Counted from the stretch's first letter, positions 1 through 12,058 are shown. The stretch is 64,000 bases of DNA from Macrocystis pyrifera (GCA_031763025.1 JASSKH010000020.1:4495756-4559755), one strand, 5' to 3'. Notes: a model not told the origin generated them from the letters alone. Program-made: numbers and translations.

Positions 1-570
1 ACAATGTCGACTAGTAGACGTGTTGTCACCCTTTGTCTCTGATTCCATTGCTTTCGAGTTTTGGTGTAGTTCGAGCTCTATCACCACTAAAACTGGGGGG
101 TGATGTGGATACCATGTCCCCGGAACCAACACGCCTACCCAAATAATCGAAATCCCCGCATCCTTCGAGAAAGCTCTTCCAGAATCTTTGCTCGGGGAAC
201 TCAGGAGATTATCATGTCTGGATCTCGCCACGGAGCCTTCTCCTTCACGTTCCGCTGACGGATCCTCAGCGGCGGCTATTCTGCGTAGCAGATTCTCCGC
301 AGCGGGACATAGCAAGGCCCCGCTGAACTGTCGTTTGACCCGAGTGCCTCGAGAGCAACGATGATTGCTCGCCCCTCGGCTCTCACTCCTCATATCTCCC
401 TGTCTGATCTTGTCATCGGGCTGAGACAGCAGCCCGAGCTGTCCTACACTCTAACCGTCGTAGTTCAACAGTAAGAACACTCTGCTAACGCAGAGAGACG
501 TGGCCCCACCGGCGGTGTCGACTACGAATCTTACACTGGGGATTTCCGAGACGGTTATGGGAATCAGAAC
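1..570 (+). mobile_element. Possible LTR retroelement 3' tail and LTR start
   Basis: A purine run (ACTGGGGGG, ending at 100) is followed directly by TGATGTGG at 101. This is the usual arrangement of a polypurine tract next to the 5' end of a 3' LTR. No coding piece can be recognised in the 100 bases before it, and the window edge cuts the element. The LTR end is not clear; the sequence stays GC-rich until about 560 and then turns AT-rich, so I place the limit there. No second copy of this LTR is seen in the window, so the call rests on the junction alone. Confidence 0.3.
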
Positions 571-1500
571 CTAATTTTTTTGACACGTAGTTTCGAGTAC
601 TCTATTAATAACAAATTTCTTTACGGGAGTAATATATATAATCTTTTTGTCGTGAGCTAACTAGATATTACTAGAACTAGGTATATTTGTTTTGCCACAA
701 AGTGATGTAATTTGTTTCGAAAATTATGAAACGTACGACCGTGATTACATGGATATTGTTACACAATAGAAAACAAGTGTCATAATTCAGGTTCTGATGC
801 GCCAAAAACCGCCTCGGAAACCAAAATTTAAATTTTGACCTCAACCTACTTCCTAAGAAAGGCATACGAAAACGGACAAAACATCGAAATTATCCTATTT
901 ACGTGCTTTTGTATGTTTTATATCCGGAGTCAGACCGAATCATGTTCACTCTTCTCATGATGCTTACAGTGTGTTGGTGAGAAGTATCTACGTACACAGG
1001 AAAAGGCTTGTATCCACGAAAACCTTTTACAACTAAGCTGTTCGCAAAAAGACGAAAACCGTTTCCACCGTACAGCGCTGTCACACTAGTATTTGTTGTA
1101 TACATGCCTGAAGCAATCAAAGCACTGCTTCGTGTGTACACTGCAACCATCCGCCATCCTGAAGAATCCAACGTGCGCGCAAGCGTTTCGATCCGGGAGT
1201 CACACACCGAGCATGGCTTTTGGTTCGTCTTCTCTCATTTACCTGCCTCTGCGCGTGTCTAGATAGCCGATTGGACTGGACGTCTAGAGCCAACTGTGTA
1301 TGTCTGCCATAGAGTGGCTAGGAGCTATGCTGAGCTCTTCACTGCGCGAGCCTTTCTGTTGTGTGCGATCTGCGATCTTGTGTATCTGCGTGTCTGCGTG
1401 TCTGCCTTGCCGAGCCGGTGGCTTTTTTACCAAGTAATAGAAAATTGAAATTTTGTGTCGTACTTGAATGATTTAGGTCACGTTTCGTAAAACCCATGAA
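571..1500. other. Unassigned stretch
   Basis: AT-rich to 900, then moderately GC-rich. Open frames of 84 codons (plus, 1008-1262) and 102 codons (minus, 899-1207) overlap each other and match nothing I recognise. A short GTGTCTGC tandem lies near 1380-1405. I see no RNA gene and no clear exon. Confidence 0.4.
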
Positions 1501-1529
1501 GGCGTTCGACTTAGCAGCTAGAATAGTCC

Positions 1530-1537
1530 TATATAAA
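1530..1537 (+). promoter_or_regulatory. TATA-box-like site
   Basis: TATATAAA at 1530 is followed about 30 bases later by a pyrimidine- and CTG-rich stretch and then by TGTTAAGGGGG near 1600. That resembles the promoter section of an LTR or a short host promoter. No gene on the plus strand follows, since the next coding material is the Copia gag piece on the other strand. It may belong to an unrecognised solo LTR. Confidence 0.25.
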
Positions 1538-1666
1538 GCTCAGCCGTCGTTCCGACCCAGCTGTGCTCTCTGCTGCCTCGTCTGCTATGCTGGTACGAGC
1601 GATGTTAAGGGGGAAATCGCAAGCTTGCTTCATCCTAGGTCAATCCTGTTCGAATGTTCGAAATAT

Positions 1667-3250
1667 TTAGGTTAAACCACAATCGCATATCCAGGCCTCG
1701 TCTCCTACCTTCCACGCAGACTCCAATTTCCCCGAACCATCGCTGCACTGGCCTGCCTCTTCGACCTTGAAAGCTGAGTCCTGCACCGTATATTTTTCCA
1801 GGTTGTCACCCCTTGCCCCAGCCTCGCTCGTCACCGCCATGACAGCTTCTTCTTTCGATAAGAAGCAGACATCAGAAGCGTGCCCCCGCCCGTTGCATGG
1901 ACTGCATCGATCCATGGACGTGGGACAGGCATCGCGGAGTGCCCGCGTCTTTGTCATCGGTTGCAGAGCTTCGCCGTGCACTCGCTCTTCCGATGGCCCT
2001 TCATGCCACACCTATGGTACATGCCCACTGGAGTGCTTCCGCTGGCGGATTTGGCACTCCTGCCATTGCCACCAGCAGCCGCAGCCGAGACACTACCGTC
2101 CTCGTTGGTGCCTCTGCCACCTCATCCGTGACCCCGTCGTCCACCTTTTCTCTGCCATTTCTTGCACCTTTTCTACGACCACCGCCACCGGCGCTGCCAC
2201 CGCCGCCGCCGCCGTACATACCATGGCCGGCGCGCCCGGCGTACGACCCCTTATTCCTGATCCCAGAAAGTCGATGGTGCCGCCTTGATTGTGTATTTAC
2301 AGCTGATGCTGTCACGCGATGCCAGGTTCCGAGCCTGCACCTCGTGTTCGCCTGGCAGAGCGTCAATAGATATGGTGTACAGCATGTGGTCGTCTAATGA
2401 CATTCCTGCTGTGCGCATTTCCGCAGCGAGATCCTCGATCCTGTCAATCGCCTCTAACGGGGTGCTCCCCGGGGCCATCTTCAAACTATCGAGGCATCTA
2501 GAGAGGTCTGATTTGGCCCCCGTCGTCTGATGTCTGTGCCACGCAAGGAGAGCGTCCCACGCTTGCCTCGGCGAGGTACACCGGTGCAAAATACTCTTAT
2601 CGCTCTTAGGTTTGAGGGCTATCGACAGGAAATTCAAACGCGAGTGTATGTTTGTGCACACTTTCGTACCAAACCCCTCAGCAACAAGCATCGAGTTCTC
2701 TGCGTCTAATTCCCGTACGGGATTGTACTGCGGTGGATCCGACACGAAATTAGACAAGAAACCAACTCCTTTGTCGTGATACCGAGCGTCTCTTCTCCAG
2801 GGGTTGAAATCAGATTTCAGCCCACTATACGATGGCACAGGATTGTGTTTGAAGGAAAAATGGCGAGATAGAGGCAGATCAGAGCCACCACCCAACTCAC
2901 TGCCAGGGTGTTCGCTCCATTCTCCTACCCTCCCATGCTGGTCTGGCTGACCCCTCGTTGGGCCAACCTCGACAGACAACGCAGTTCTTCCGCGTCCAGT
3001 TGCTCCCAAACACTGGCGAGGCGCCTTCAACCAAATTTGTCTCTTGTTCTGCTACGAAATCTCGTGTTATGCGTACAGCAACAGCAGGGATCTCTCTTAC
3101 AGCACTGGGTACTGCATCTTCTGGGCTCTCCCCTACAGCAGCGCTACCCTCAGCGCTGCCGGACTCCGATCGTTAGTTGTTCCCCGTGAACTCGGCCATC
3201 GTTTCCCTCGTGACGTTCGGCATCGAGGCCTCACTGGTTTTCATCGACAG
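1667..3250 (-). mobile_element. Ty1/Copia relic: gag and protease part
   Basis: On the minus strand the first part, from about 3243, begins with a Met-Lys-Thr-Ser-Glu-like start. A 259-codon open stretch (3030-2251) follows and carries a UBN2-type Copia Gag domain, with SPRQAWDALLAWHR and a following helix-rich region. Further on (2011-1667) there is a canonical CX2CX4HX4C zinc knuckle, CSPCNGRGHASDVC. After it comes a protease entry motif, AWICDCG, matching the WI(V/C)DSG site of Copia proteases. The element stops soon after the protease, so integrase and reverse transcriptase are missing here. It is broken in several places. A TGGTACCAG sequence near 3305, reading into gag, resembles a Copia primer-binding site. 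In life this polyprotein forms the particle shell and processes itself. Family assignment is firm; the exact limits are not. Confidence 0.8.
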
Positions 3251-3335
3251 CTTGACCGGGCGTCTCAGCGGTTCAACTTCACTCGGGTATGCATCGTAGG
3301 CTTCTGGTACCAGACCTCAAACGTTCACGTTACTA

Positions 3336-3438
3336 TTACGGGGGTCCATAGTTAACGGGACCAAATTTTGTCAGTAAAAATAGGCAAATATATAGGTTTT
3401 TATGTACACCATAGGTCCTGTTAACTATGGACCCCCGA
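3336..3438. repeat. Inverted repeat of an LTR-like terminus
   Basis: GTTAACTATGGACCCCC (on the minus strand at about 3340-3358) reappears on the plus strand at 3420-3437, with about 60 AT-rich bases between. Together they make a foldback of roughly 100 bp. The TGTTAAC...GTTAACA shape is typical of LTR ends. The position fits too, because the pair sits between the Copia pol piece on the right and the Copia gag piece on the left. Confidence 0.55.
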
Positions 3439-3910
3439 AATAGTGTGTTCGTAGAGTACAAGCCTGGAGGCCCCGACAACCAGGTAGTCTGATGAGATTA
3501 TATATAGTCGTTGTATTAGAGGACAGAGTAGGGGAGAGAGAGCGGAGCTTGGCTCGTAGATCGGAGCAGAGAACTGAGTGCTCAAACGCTTCTCATGAAC
3601 ACACGGCATAATTCATTTTGACGCCTGCGATGATATTTTCTACTCTATACCACTTGTAACCGTCGCTCCTGGAACGATCCGAACATCACCCTCCCAGACT
3701 CTTCACAGCAGTGACGAGACCGAAAAAACATTCTAGACTTGCTATATAGGAGCTAAGAACAGCCAACGACAGTCTCCCAGGAGGAAACCCGGGTACCGGG
3801 TCAGAACCCCCTCTATAACACATATACTCTAAAACATCGCAGTTGAAACACCGGCCGTATTCCAAACGATGACCGGGGCCAGAAAATAAAATTACGAGCA
3901 GTGCCCTACT
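3419..3910 (-). mobile_element. Candidate Copia LTR
   Basis: This segment lies just downstream (minus strand) of the Copia RNase H stop at 3998 and is preceded by a purine-rich stretch near 3910-3935. On the minus strand it would start with TG and end with ...CCATAGTTAACA at 3419. A TATATATAA box lies near 3505-3512 on that strand. It could be the 3' LTR of the pol piece on its right and also the 5' LTR of the gag piece on its left. There is no second copy in the window to confirm it. Confidence 0.3.
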
Positions 3911-3997
3911 CTCCCATGCCCCTCACCGTAACGCAGGGTTGGCGGCCTGACAAATTATTGCTCGCATCACCCAAACATGGTACTCATCGAATAATGC

Positions 3998-5280
3998 TCA
4001 TACCCGCTTTTGACCCTCCAAAGGCAGACTCAACAAGAACTTACGGGGATACTTAAATGGGCTTGCAGCAAGGGATTTCGTTAATTTTTCCGGGTGCTTC
4101 TCCTCCGAAGCTACGAACTGAATATCGATCTTGTTAGCATGAAGTAGCTTTCTGACAAAATCAAACCGCACGTCCATATGCTTACTCCGAGCGGAACTAA
4201 GAGTGTTTTCAGCCAACGGTATGCCCCCCTAGTTATCCTCGAAAACCCGGACACATGATCGGCCCAGTTCTTGAGACATAAACGACAGTACCGCACCGGT
4301 AAACAAGGCTTCCTTCATCCCTTCATCAAGGCCGGCACACTATGCTTCTGCTGTCGGCAACGTAACACACCTCTGTGTGCTACTTGCCCACCTGACATCC
4401 GCACCCCCTAGGGAAATTACCGTCCCCGATCCCGAGCGCCTATCCTTCGACTTATCCGCATAGTCAGCATAACTATACGCAGCCAAATCCAATCCCGAGC
4501 CCCGCACAAAGCCAATCCCATTAACCTGGTCCCGTGGAAGCAAGCCAAAAATCTTCAAAACTGCCTTCCCTTGCCTTTTCGTTGGTTTGTGAGAGTGGCG
4601 CGCCACAGCACGCACAGCGTTCGATATGTCCGGCCTCGTCATGGCCAACAGCCACATCAAGCTGCAGTCAGCCTCCCTGTACGGCCAGTCTCCTCCAAGT
4701 TCGCCCTCCTCTCTTGGACCTAGTTCCACACCGGGGGTCGCGGGGATGTCAGAGGATGAGACAATACCAAATAGATTCAGTATGTTATCAATAAACGCCT
4801 TCTGCGTAGTCTCCAATGTCCCCAGTTCAGTATCACGTTTGAAAGCACAACCATCGTACCAAGTCAGTTCGCCCAGGTTGTTCGTGGGAAATTTCATAGC
4901 AAGCGCGGCATGGACATATCTGCATGTCTCATCCGATCCTGCGATCACGATTTTCATCTACATGAACGGCCATGATATGTTCTACCTTGCTGTCCACACC
5001 CATGCGAAACACATACGCAGCAGACTTACACTGTCCGATTCCGTACTCTACCACGGTCTCTGCCGATGATGCGGCCCACTGTCGTCCGCCCTGCTTTAGA
5101 CCACACAGCGATCTGTTATGACGGACAATATTTTCCGACATGTCACCACACCCACCGCGTAGTTTCATGTATATCTCGGAGTCGAGTCCCGCGAGACGTC
5201 GTATTCCCGCGTTTTCTGTCGTGGGTAGAAAAAAAGAAATCAAGTGGAGAGAACCACGATAAAATAACACTCGACCAGAG
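3998..5280 (-). mobile_element. Ty1/Copia relic: reverse transcriptase and RNase H part
   Basis: Read on the minus strand, the segment carries the end of a Copia reverse transcriptase (QCKSAAYVFRMG, then MAVHVDEN near 4960). After it come the thumb/connection (EGELGGDWPYREA), MTRPDISNAVRAVARH, and the RNase H region with ADKSKDRRSGSG, RWASSTQRCVTLPTAEA and, near 4200, SARSKHMDVRFDFVRKLL. This order is diagnostic of the 3' half of a Copia pol gene. The piece is broken, with several breaks. The fingers, palm and integrase are missing, so the element is 5'-truncated. It lies to the right of the gag piece, the reverse of the order expected if both came from one minus-strand copy. They are therefore either parts of two copies or a tandem sharing one LTR. 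Confidence 0.85.
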
Positions 5281-5388
5281 AGGGAACAACATGAAGAAAA
5301 AAACAGGCGCTGTTTAGGTGCTTGATCAACCCCGGAGGATGTTATCGGCGGGAGGCCGTATCGCGCCCAAAGATACTTGTTTTATTGG

Positions 5389-5405
5389 AAATATTTAGGT
5401 TAAAT
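5389..5405. repeat. 17-bp word shared with the gag piece boundary
   Basis: GAAATATTTAGGTTAAA occurs here, just beyond the 5' edge of the Copia pol piece. It also occurs at 1660-1676, just beyond the 3' edge of the gag-protease piece, so both truncation edges carry the same word. It may be part of the family's own sequence or the trace of a recombination. Confidence 0.5.
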
Positions 5406-8400
5406 TACTGAGCTACTCAGTCAGCTATTTCGAACAAAAGCTTCAATAACGGATGGCAGGCACGACCGGTCGAAGCGAGAAATGAGGCAACACCGGAGAG
5501 TTGGAGGGAGTGGACGGGTTTAGAGATGGGCAAAAGTCCGGCAATAGAGCTTGACTTCGAGCTAACACTGGAAAGGCGGAGCAGCGACAATCTGTCCCGA
5601 TCTTCAACTCGGGCGAAACCCCAGCCACCACTCGTCGCTTGGATCGAGATACAGAATGCAGGTGACGCTATCGCTTTCTGCTGTGTGTTGTCCATGAGTA
5701 TCACGAGTACAATGGCACCAGGTACGCACTTACAGCAGTATTAGTAGTACATGATACCTGGTACCTCGCTGTTAAAGTATAAACAGCGCTGGAATATCAA
5801 TATTTACACGTTAACGTTCATTGTATTTCCCAACAGGGTGGGTTGAGCAGATGGTTTTACTTGACATAAAACAAGACTTGAGTACTTTCTTACGTATGTA
5901 CGATAAAGACCCCAGGGACGGGCGTATACCTAAGCAGTTATAAATACAAGCAACAACAGCACTTCTGTAGACCAGCATACTTTTAGTGTTTCTTGTCCTG
6001 CTGTAGCATGTACGTGGTATACATACCAGGTATATATATATATATGCATATATACTACAATGGTGTAGTAATCGGGGATAATCCGTAGACTACGGCTTAA
6101 AAAATGAGCCTATAAACAGCAGTACGAGTACAACTAGACTACAGCGGTTTCCGGTATAGAACAAAGATGTAGACTCTACCGTGTAAGACTACCAGGAAAT
6201 ATCAAGTACCTCTTGTTGACACCCTCATTCACGAAGAAATATGACACACACCCTCGAATAAATTCTCAACCGATTATTTCTATCACAAAGCGAGCAGAAC
6301 ACGCAATAAATGTACTCTGTAGCATATCCCGACAAACAGATAGGCACTATCATCAATCGGTCTGGACACTGGATGAATCAGCCAGTAGCGATAGCGCTGT
6401 CGTCGAAATCAACCTGGATACTGGACTGCAGCAATATACTGGCAGAGGGTGGTCGCGTTTATCAAAGCGGAATATGTCACGCAGAATGCAGAGAAAAACG
6501 CATGTACCGTGCGGCGATGGTGTGGCGATCACAAGAAAATAATACGAATAGTATGACGTCCCTCTTTCATTGGTTTGTTGTTTCTCTCCGCTATATACTC
6601 TTTCTTCAAGGCACCCTTTTCGTGGATATTGGTTAATGTGGCGTGCTTCTTAGCCGCACGCATGATAAATATATTGGCGAGTACACTAGCCGGGCCAATA
6701 AGTAGATTAATTCGCCAAGTACGTTCTCTGCCAGCGCCCAGCCCTAATCATGGAAGCATATCTCGGCACTAGCACTCTGCTGGTGTGAAACAGTCATGTG
6801 GGGATAATTTGTCCTAGGGGTATGTTTTACATTTGGCGTAGCACGACACTGTCGTTGCTGTAGTTTACTCGCGGTACCTGCAAGAAGCACCGGCGATATT
6901 GCCGTGTGAGAAGTGGTGCTTGCTCACAGTATAGGCGGTACATTACGGCCTCGACAGGTGCCGTCTACATTAGAGTTCTCACGATAAGCCAACTTATTGA
7001 AGGATTATCGTGCCTCTCTTCTACCAGACAAGGAGAACACAATACAATACGACAATTTCGGACGTACCTCGTGAATGTCAGACTATGGACGCATCGATGG
7101 GTGCCTGTACTCTCCTCGTTAGCAACAAGAAATATACGAAATTCTTCCGAAGGCAGGGGTGGTACCTTGCGTGTTATTACGCGAATCGGACAAGGTATGA
7201 CAAAGCTGCTGTTCAAAGACGTTCGTCTCATCCAATACTCTCCAACGGCAACAAAAAAACAGATGGTGCAATTTTGCGTCGAAATGAGAGCAAGAGGAAT
7301 ACGCATGCTCACGTAGATTATCGGCCTGCCGTGCCATCAAATCACGCTGGGGCCCTCATTCAAGTTTGTACGTGTTAATCTCAAAAACAGCCTTGACTCC
7401 GTTCCAAACCCCACTTGATGCCTTTGGAAAGGCCGAAGAATACTCACTGTTCCCCAGAGAAGATATCGGAAACGCTATGTAACTAAATTTGTGATTCTCC
7501 GAAGGCTCGAAAAGATAGCACCGTTAAAGTACTTAATATAAACTCCTCCAAAGAAGCAGAACAATTTCGATTACGCGATCAATCTGCCCAGCATATATCT
7601 AGATGTGCCCGCCGCCGGCCTCCTTCGTGTGCTCTCTTTCTCGACGTCATCCAAGCAGGATGTTTTCACAGGCCAGCTCTGGTACAACCTAGTGTGCAAT
7701 GCGTTGGACGTTCTCGGTGCAGCCAGTAAAAGCAACCAGTTGCAAAAGCAGGGCTAGCACAATGAGGGCGATGATTCTGTTTAACGCGAGAAATGGTTTT
7801 TCCAATTATGCAGTGGAAGCGCATTGCGACTTGTACGCGTGCGTAGGCGAGTCGTTCGTATACCGGGCCAGATCTGCTAAGCATTCTCCAATCATATCGC
7901 TCCATTTGCTTCGCATCGCAACGCACCCAATGTGTGGAAACACATTTTTGCTTAGCATTAACCAATCAGGAGACCCAGTTTGCTTATGACATCGCGCCGC
8001 ACTTGCTTGGCATCGCGCCGCAAGGCCCGCGCTCACAGCACACACCCGGCATTTCGCGCACATGGATTTCACTCTGCACACACCCCTGGATTCTCTGAGT
8101 TGGGGACCATCCTACGCTCACCCTTGGGCTCCTGTGAGCCAAGTGCTGTGGTGTGGAAGGCCTCGTGCTTTGACAACCATGACGGCGGAAGCACACACAG
8201 ACACTGGCCTCGATCTGAACGGCCAAGTCCGTTTTCCTTACAACACACGCGACTGCAAGGCGGCCGGCATGTTGCAACAACGTGAGATCGGCTATGAGGC
8301 TTACATGGGTGCTTTCATTGCCTGGCGGGTTAGGTGTCGTTTTCTCGTACTTTTCTTTTCACCGCGTTCTGATCAAGTGTAGACAGTGGGAGTGTCTTGC

Positions 8401-8500
8401 GAGCACGCGTTTTTGACGAGAACATCAAGACCAACCGCAGTACAGCTACCAGTCGTGTTGCAGCCACGGCGATAGGAGCGGCTACAACACCGCTACCATG
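5406..8500. other. Unassigned stretch, one weak exon candidate
   Basis: No known gene is recognised. A 72-codon open frame at 5526-5744 (plus) has a basic, Ser-rich start (LERRSSDNLSRSSTRAKPQ) and a hydrophobic end. It contains CAG|GTACGC near 5720, which could be a splice donor; it is a weak candidate for a host exon. TA-dinucleotide runs lie near 6030-6055. Open frames between 6200 and 7400 overlap on both strands and show no family motifs. The 7950-8160 part is rich in GCATCGCGCCGC-type words. Confidence 0.35.
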
Positions 8501-8504
8501 ATGA

Positions 8505-8505
<1 letters not shown>

Positions 8506-8544
<39 letters not shown>
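8506..8544. repeat. CAG trinucleotide microsatellite
   Basis: About 13 uninterrupted CAG units. They create a leucine run on the opposite strand (a 91-codon open frame, 8330-8605) that I do not take as a gene. CTG-rich patches recur at 8790-8815 and 8975-9000. Confidence 0.95.
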
Positions 8545-8547
<3 letters not shown>

Positions 8548-9120
8548 AAAAAACTGCGGATGCTGCTGAAGGCAGCAGGAGGTGTGCTGGTTGCTTTGGT
8601 CGCATAGGCTGCGGCTGTTGATGTCCTACTAGTGTAGGTTTTGTTGGACAGCAGTACCGTTGTTAGTGATCACGTCATCTACAGGACAGCAGCGGAAAGA
8701 GTGACAGCAACAGCAAGTCGTACGTAGCAGCGACAGCTACCTGTAGGGTTGCTGCTGTACATTGATAATCGATTGGTTCAGCCTCCTGCTGTTGTCGCTG
8801 CTGCCGCCGCCACTGCTGTCCGCGGCTTTCCCACACCACGTCACCCCGTACGGTACATTTTTTGACAACGCGTTATTGAGTACGACGACGCTATCTCGAA
8901 GCACCAGCATTGGCTGGGGCTTTGCTGCTGAGCTGGGGTGGCTGCTGCACAGTAGTAGCTGTGTCAGTTTCTATAGCTGCTGTTGCTGCTGTTGCTGCTG
9001 TAAACGGTGTTCTACTGTTCGTATTACCGGACAACAGCCATCATGTCGCCATGTACAGATCCTGCTTGTAGGCATCATCCAAGATAGCAGGTAGTACAAT
9101 AGTTGAGAGTTTCGGAAAAT
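8545..9120. other. CTG/CAG-rich unassigned stretch
   Basis: Dense CAG, CTG and CAACAG words on both strands but no long tandem run. An open frame of 110 codons at 8762-9094 owes its composition to these words and matches nothing known. Confidence 0.4.
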
Positions 9121-9163
9121 TATAAAAAAAAAACTAAAAAAATTGCACACATCAGGGTGATTG

Positions 9164-9304
9164 TTGCTCAGGGTTTGTCGAAGTCTCTCCGCATAAAAGA
9201 CGTTGACGGCTACTTTTTTCCCTGAGCAGATTTTGTTTTTCTAGATGCTCAGGGTTACGGGCTGCAAAACAGGGTCTAACCCTGAGCAAAGAAGCTGCTC
9301 AGGG
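9164..9304. repeat. Cluster of alternating inverted TGCTCAGGG words
   Basis: TGCTCAGGG occurs at 9165, 9246 and 9296, and its reverse complement CCCTGAGCA at 9220 and 9280. The orientation therefore runs +, -, +, -, + within 140 bp. Several alternative hairpins can form. It may be the remains of small elements ending in such words, inserted into one another. Confidence 0.7.
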
Positions 9305-10850
9305 TAATGGTCATGGCACAGAGCACAGGTAGTAAAGGATGCCTGTACCGTCCTACAAGCAGCCCGGGACTTACACTGACTCGCCGCCATAGCTCAGGGC
9401 GACAAGGCGTGCCATCTCCTCGAACCAGTCGTCGTTTGGTTCGTGATTTTGATGGCGAGGAAGTACTGAGTAGTTTCAGCAAATCTCAATGAATTTTAAT
9501 TTCCGGTGTAGCCACTTCCAGAGACTCTTGCCAGTGGAGGGAGACTATTGAGCTATCGATAGCAAGCACGAGGAAATATCATAGACATGATGGCTCGATT
9601 ATTTCGCAGTTAGCGGTAATGTGTGTGTGTACGGCACCACACAAGGCTCGACCAAGGCGGCTATGAACAGTTATCTCTCTTACGACCGTAGTACGGAAGC
9701 ATCACTTAGTGAAAGCTTACGTCAATATAGAAACACGACTTGGATATATCGGTTTCGTTTCCTTATGATCACCAATGAATTACACCCCTTAGACTCCCCT
9801 CCGCGCATTTACCATCGTCAAAATGTTTTGTGTGCACGGTTACTTGTGTGTTTTGTCATAACGTCTTGTAACCCGTACTGTTATTGTCGAAAGGGGGGAG
9901 ATGCTGGACACAGGTAAGCGTTGCAATATACCCAAGTACGCAGCACCATCGTCGTATAGGTCGCTTTCACTCGTACGTCATTTGCAGACGTTCGCTATGC
10001 GCCCCCAGCAGATAGTAAGCTCTGGTTCGAGCGAGTCCTCGCAAGGGTCGTGGTCGATCCTGATTTTCCCGTGATATTCCTGGGAAAGCGCAGGGACATA
10101 GGCCCGAAGTTGCTCTTAATAGGGTTCTACGCACAATGACCAATAGACCATGTGCAGGAAGCTACACCCGGGTGGTTCCACCCTATCTTTACACGGTGGG
10201 TTTCAAGGATAACCCAGACACGTACCGCGTTTTTGGCATGGCTAGTTACCGCGCGGAATGCCAGCTAGACTAGTATAAGGTTGGATACTGTAAAACGTGT
10301 ACGCTATCGTAAGTTTGAGGAAGCAGGGACGAGTACACTGACGCAGTACATTGTGAAGAGGCGGGAGCGCCGAATATAGGAACTGTGGACGGTCGAGCAC
10401 CAACTTCTCGATAATGTGCTACGTTCGTTCGTGTCTGTGCGACAGGCACAGAACACCATTGATTGACTGGGTATGGAATGCTGACGCTACTTCTGCACCA
10501 GTTTTGCGACTCTCTAAAAACTGCGTGCCTGCACATACTCTACATCTGTGCCATTTTCTTTCGCAGCGATCGTGTTGAGTTCTGAGCGAGTACTAAAGCC
10601 TGGTATCATCACCCCTTGCGTCCTCACTGTGATCGGATTCGTTCGCGCCGTTTGCAGGCAGTCAGACAGGAATCCGTCACTTCACAACCGTCCAGCCAAC
10701 GGAGAAGTACAAAGTTGATCACTTGCCCAGCTGAGACGGCAGAGCACGCGGAATCGATGTTGCAAGAAGCTGGCTAAGCGAATGATGATGGCTGACCGGC
10801 TAGTTTCGGGTTGGCTTTCAGTGAGGGCACCTTATTCCCGAGAGTCCCCG
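9305..10850. other. Unassigned stretch
   Basis: Neither strand shows a recognisable gene. Frames of 60-98 codons exist at random density. A 20-40 bp AT-rich patch lies at 9110-9145. I see no tandem repeat or terminal repeat. Confidence 0.4.
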
Positions 10851-10852
10851 CT

Positions 10853-11200
10853 TCAGAAGTTGCTCAAGCTAGTCCATTGCTGTGTGTCTTTATTCGCGCC
10901 AGACACAGCGCAGAGGCGGAGGAGGCTAGCGAGCATGATATGGGATGTTGATGCTAGGGGGGGAGGGGGTGATGTGGCGGGCGGAGAAGGCGATGATGTT
11001 GGCAGTATTTGTGTGAGAGGAGGAATTGTTGGCGGGGCGTCGTTACCAAAGAGGAAACGGAATGCCGATTCCATTCGCGGCCTATTGATAATCGACAGTG
11101 GATCACTGCAGACCCTTTTGGCGAAATCGCAGTCCATCTCTCCGGCATCGGTGCCGCGTCGTTGTGGTTGATACATGCTTAAGGCTGTAAAGCAGGCCAA
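10853..11200 (-). CDS. Hypothetical proline/serine-rich ORF, possible host exon
   Basis: A 115-codon frame on the minus strand begins MACFTALSMYQPQRRG and contains FAKRVCSDPLSIINRPRMES, FRFLFGNDAPP and then a Pro/Ser/Thr-rich tract. It ends in SLLRLCAVSGANKDTQQW before the stop. Codon third positions are moderately GC-biased and the protein reads more naturally than the overlapping plus-strand frame (10782-11171), which is Gly/Arg-rich. No family is recognised. It could be a small host protein, one exon, or chance. There is no TATA box or splice evidence I would trust. Confidence 0.25.
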   Translation of the reverse strand: MACFTALSMYQPQRRGTDAGEMDCDFAKRVCSDPLSIINRPRMESAFRFLFGNDAPPTIPPLTQILPTSSPSPPATSPPPPLASTSHIMLASLLRLCAVSGANKDTQQWTSLSNF

Positions 11201-12040
11201 GAAATAGTTTGCCTTTTGGTGGCAACTAGGGAACCTAGAGAGTCAGATCATCCAGGCTGCCATAAAACCGGTATATAGCTTGCATATGCATATATGTGCG
11301 TTGCATTCACCACCGGCAATAATTACGGTAGCACAAGGCTCGTGTGTCATGATTGGTGTGATATAACATTGACAAAATAATATCAGGTAGCTAAATTATA
11401 CATCCTACTGTAAACTTCAAGTATACGCCTTCCAAAGAAAAACAAAGCTACCGGTGCCAGACTATATACTCGTATGACCACTGTATATGTCCCCTCAATC
11501 TGCACTTCTGCATTTATTTATGAACCTGCACGGTGTTGTCTTCGCTCCAGGAAAGGTAGAGAGTAGCCGCGCCTACGTTTTATTGTGCCAGGTACATGTA
11601 CACTACTACTGCAGCTGTATGGGATGTACGTACATCCAGCCAGTAGGCTCCTTCCCGATGGAAATAGATAGTATCCTTCGCATATTGACGAGTGCGCCAG
11701 AGCACAATCTCCTTACGACTTATTGCCGTCGTACTACCTGCTCTCGCGATGAAAATCGTTGTAGAATAGTACAGCAGTACTTCTGATGTACATAGATATA
11801 TCGCTCTTCCAAATACCAACAGTAAATATATCGCCAGAATACCCCATTTGAACAGCAGAGCGCTAAGTGCACAGCCAGCGACGGCTACCGGCAACAGTGA
11901 GAACACTCTACAGTCGCAGTCGGCAACGAACGTAATATCGAGGCGCAGATCGGATGTATCCTCGCACCGCAGAGCCCTGTCTATTCTCGTTCACTGCGTA
12001 CTGTCCCAGTTACGTACAGCACAGGGTTTCGAAGAATTTT

Positions 12041-12058
12041 CGGGGGCTTCGCCCCCGG
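12041..12058. repeat. GC hairpin with TTCG loop
   Basis: GGGGGC-TTC-GCCCCC is a near-perfect stem closed by a stable UUCG-type loop, directly upstream of TTTAAATTAATTAAAA. On the plus strand it has the shape of a transcription end or an RNA hairpin, but no gene leads into it. Confidence 0.5.

Noticed and set aside
899-1207. 102-codon minus-strand frame as a host exon
   Set aside because: No recognisable motif, start or splice site, and it overlaps a similar frame on the other strand.
8330-8605. 91-codon minus-strand frame with a long leucine run, resembling a signal peptide or membrane protein
   Set aside because: The leucines come from the CAG microsatellite read on the other strand; the flanking residues show no coding signature.
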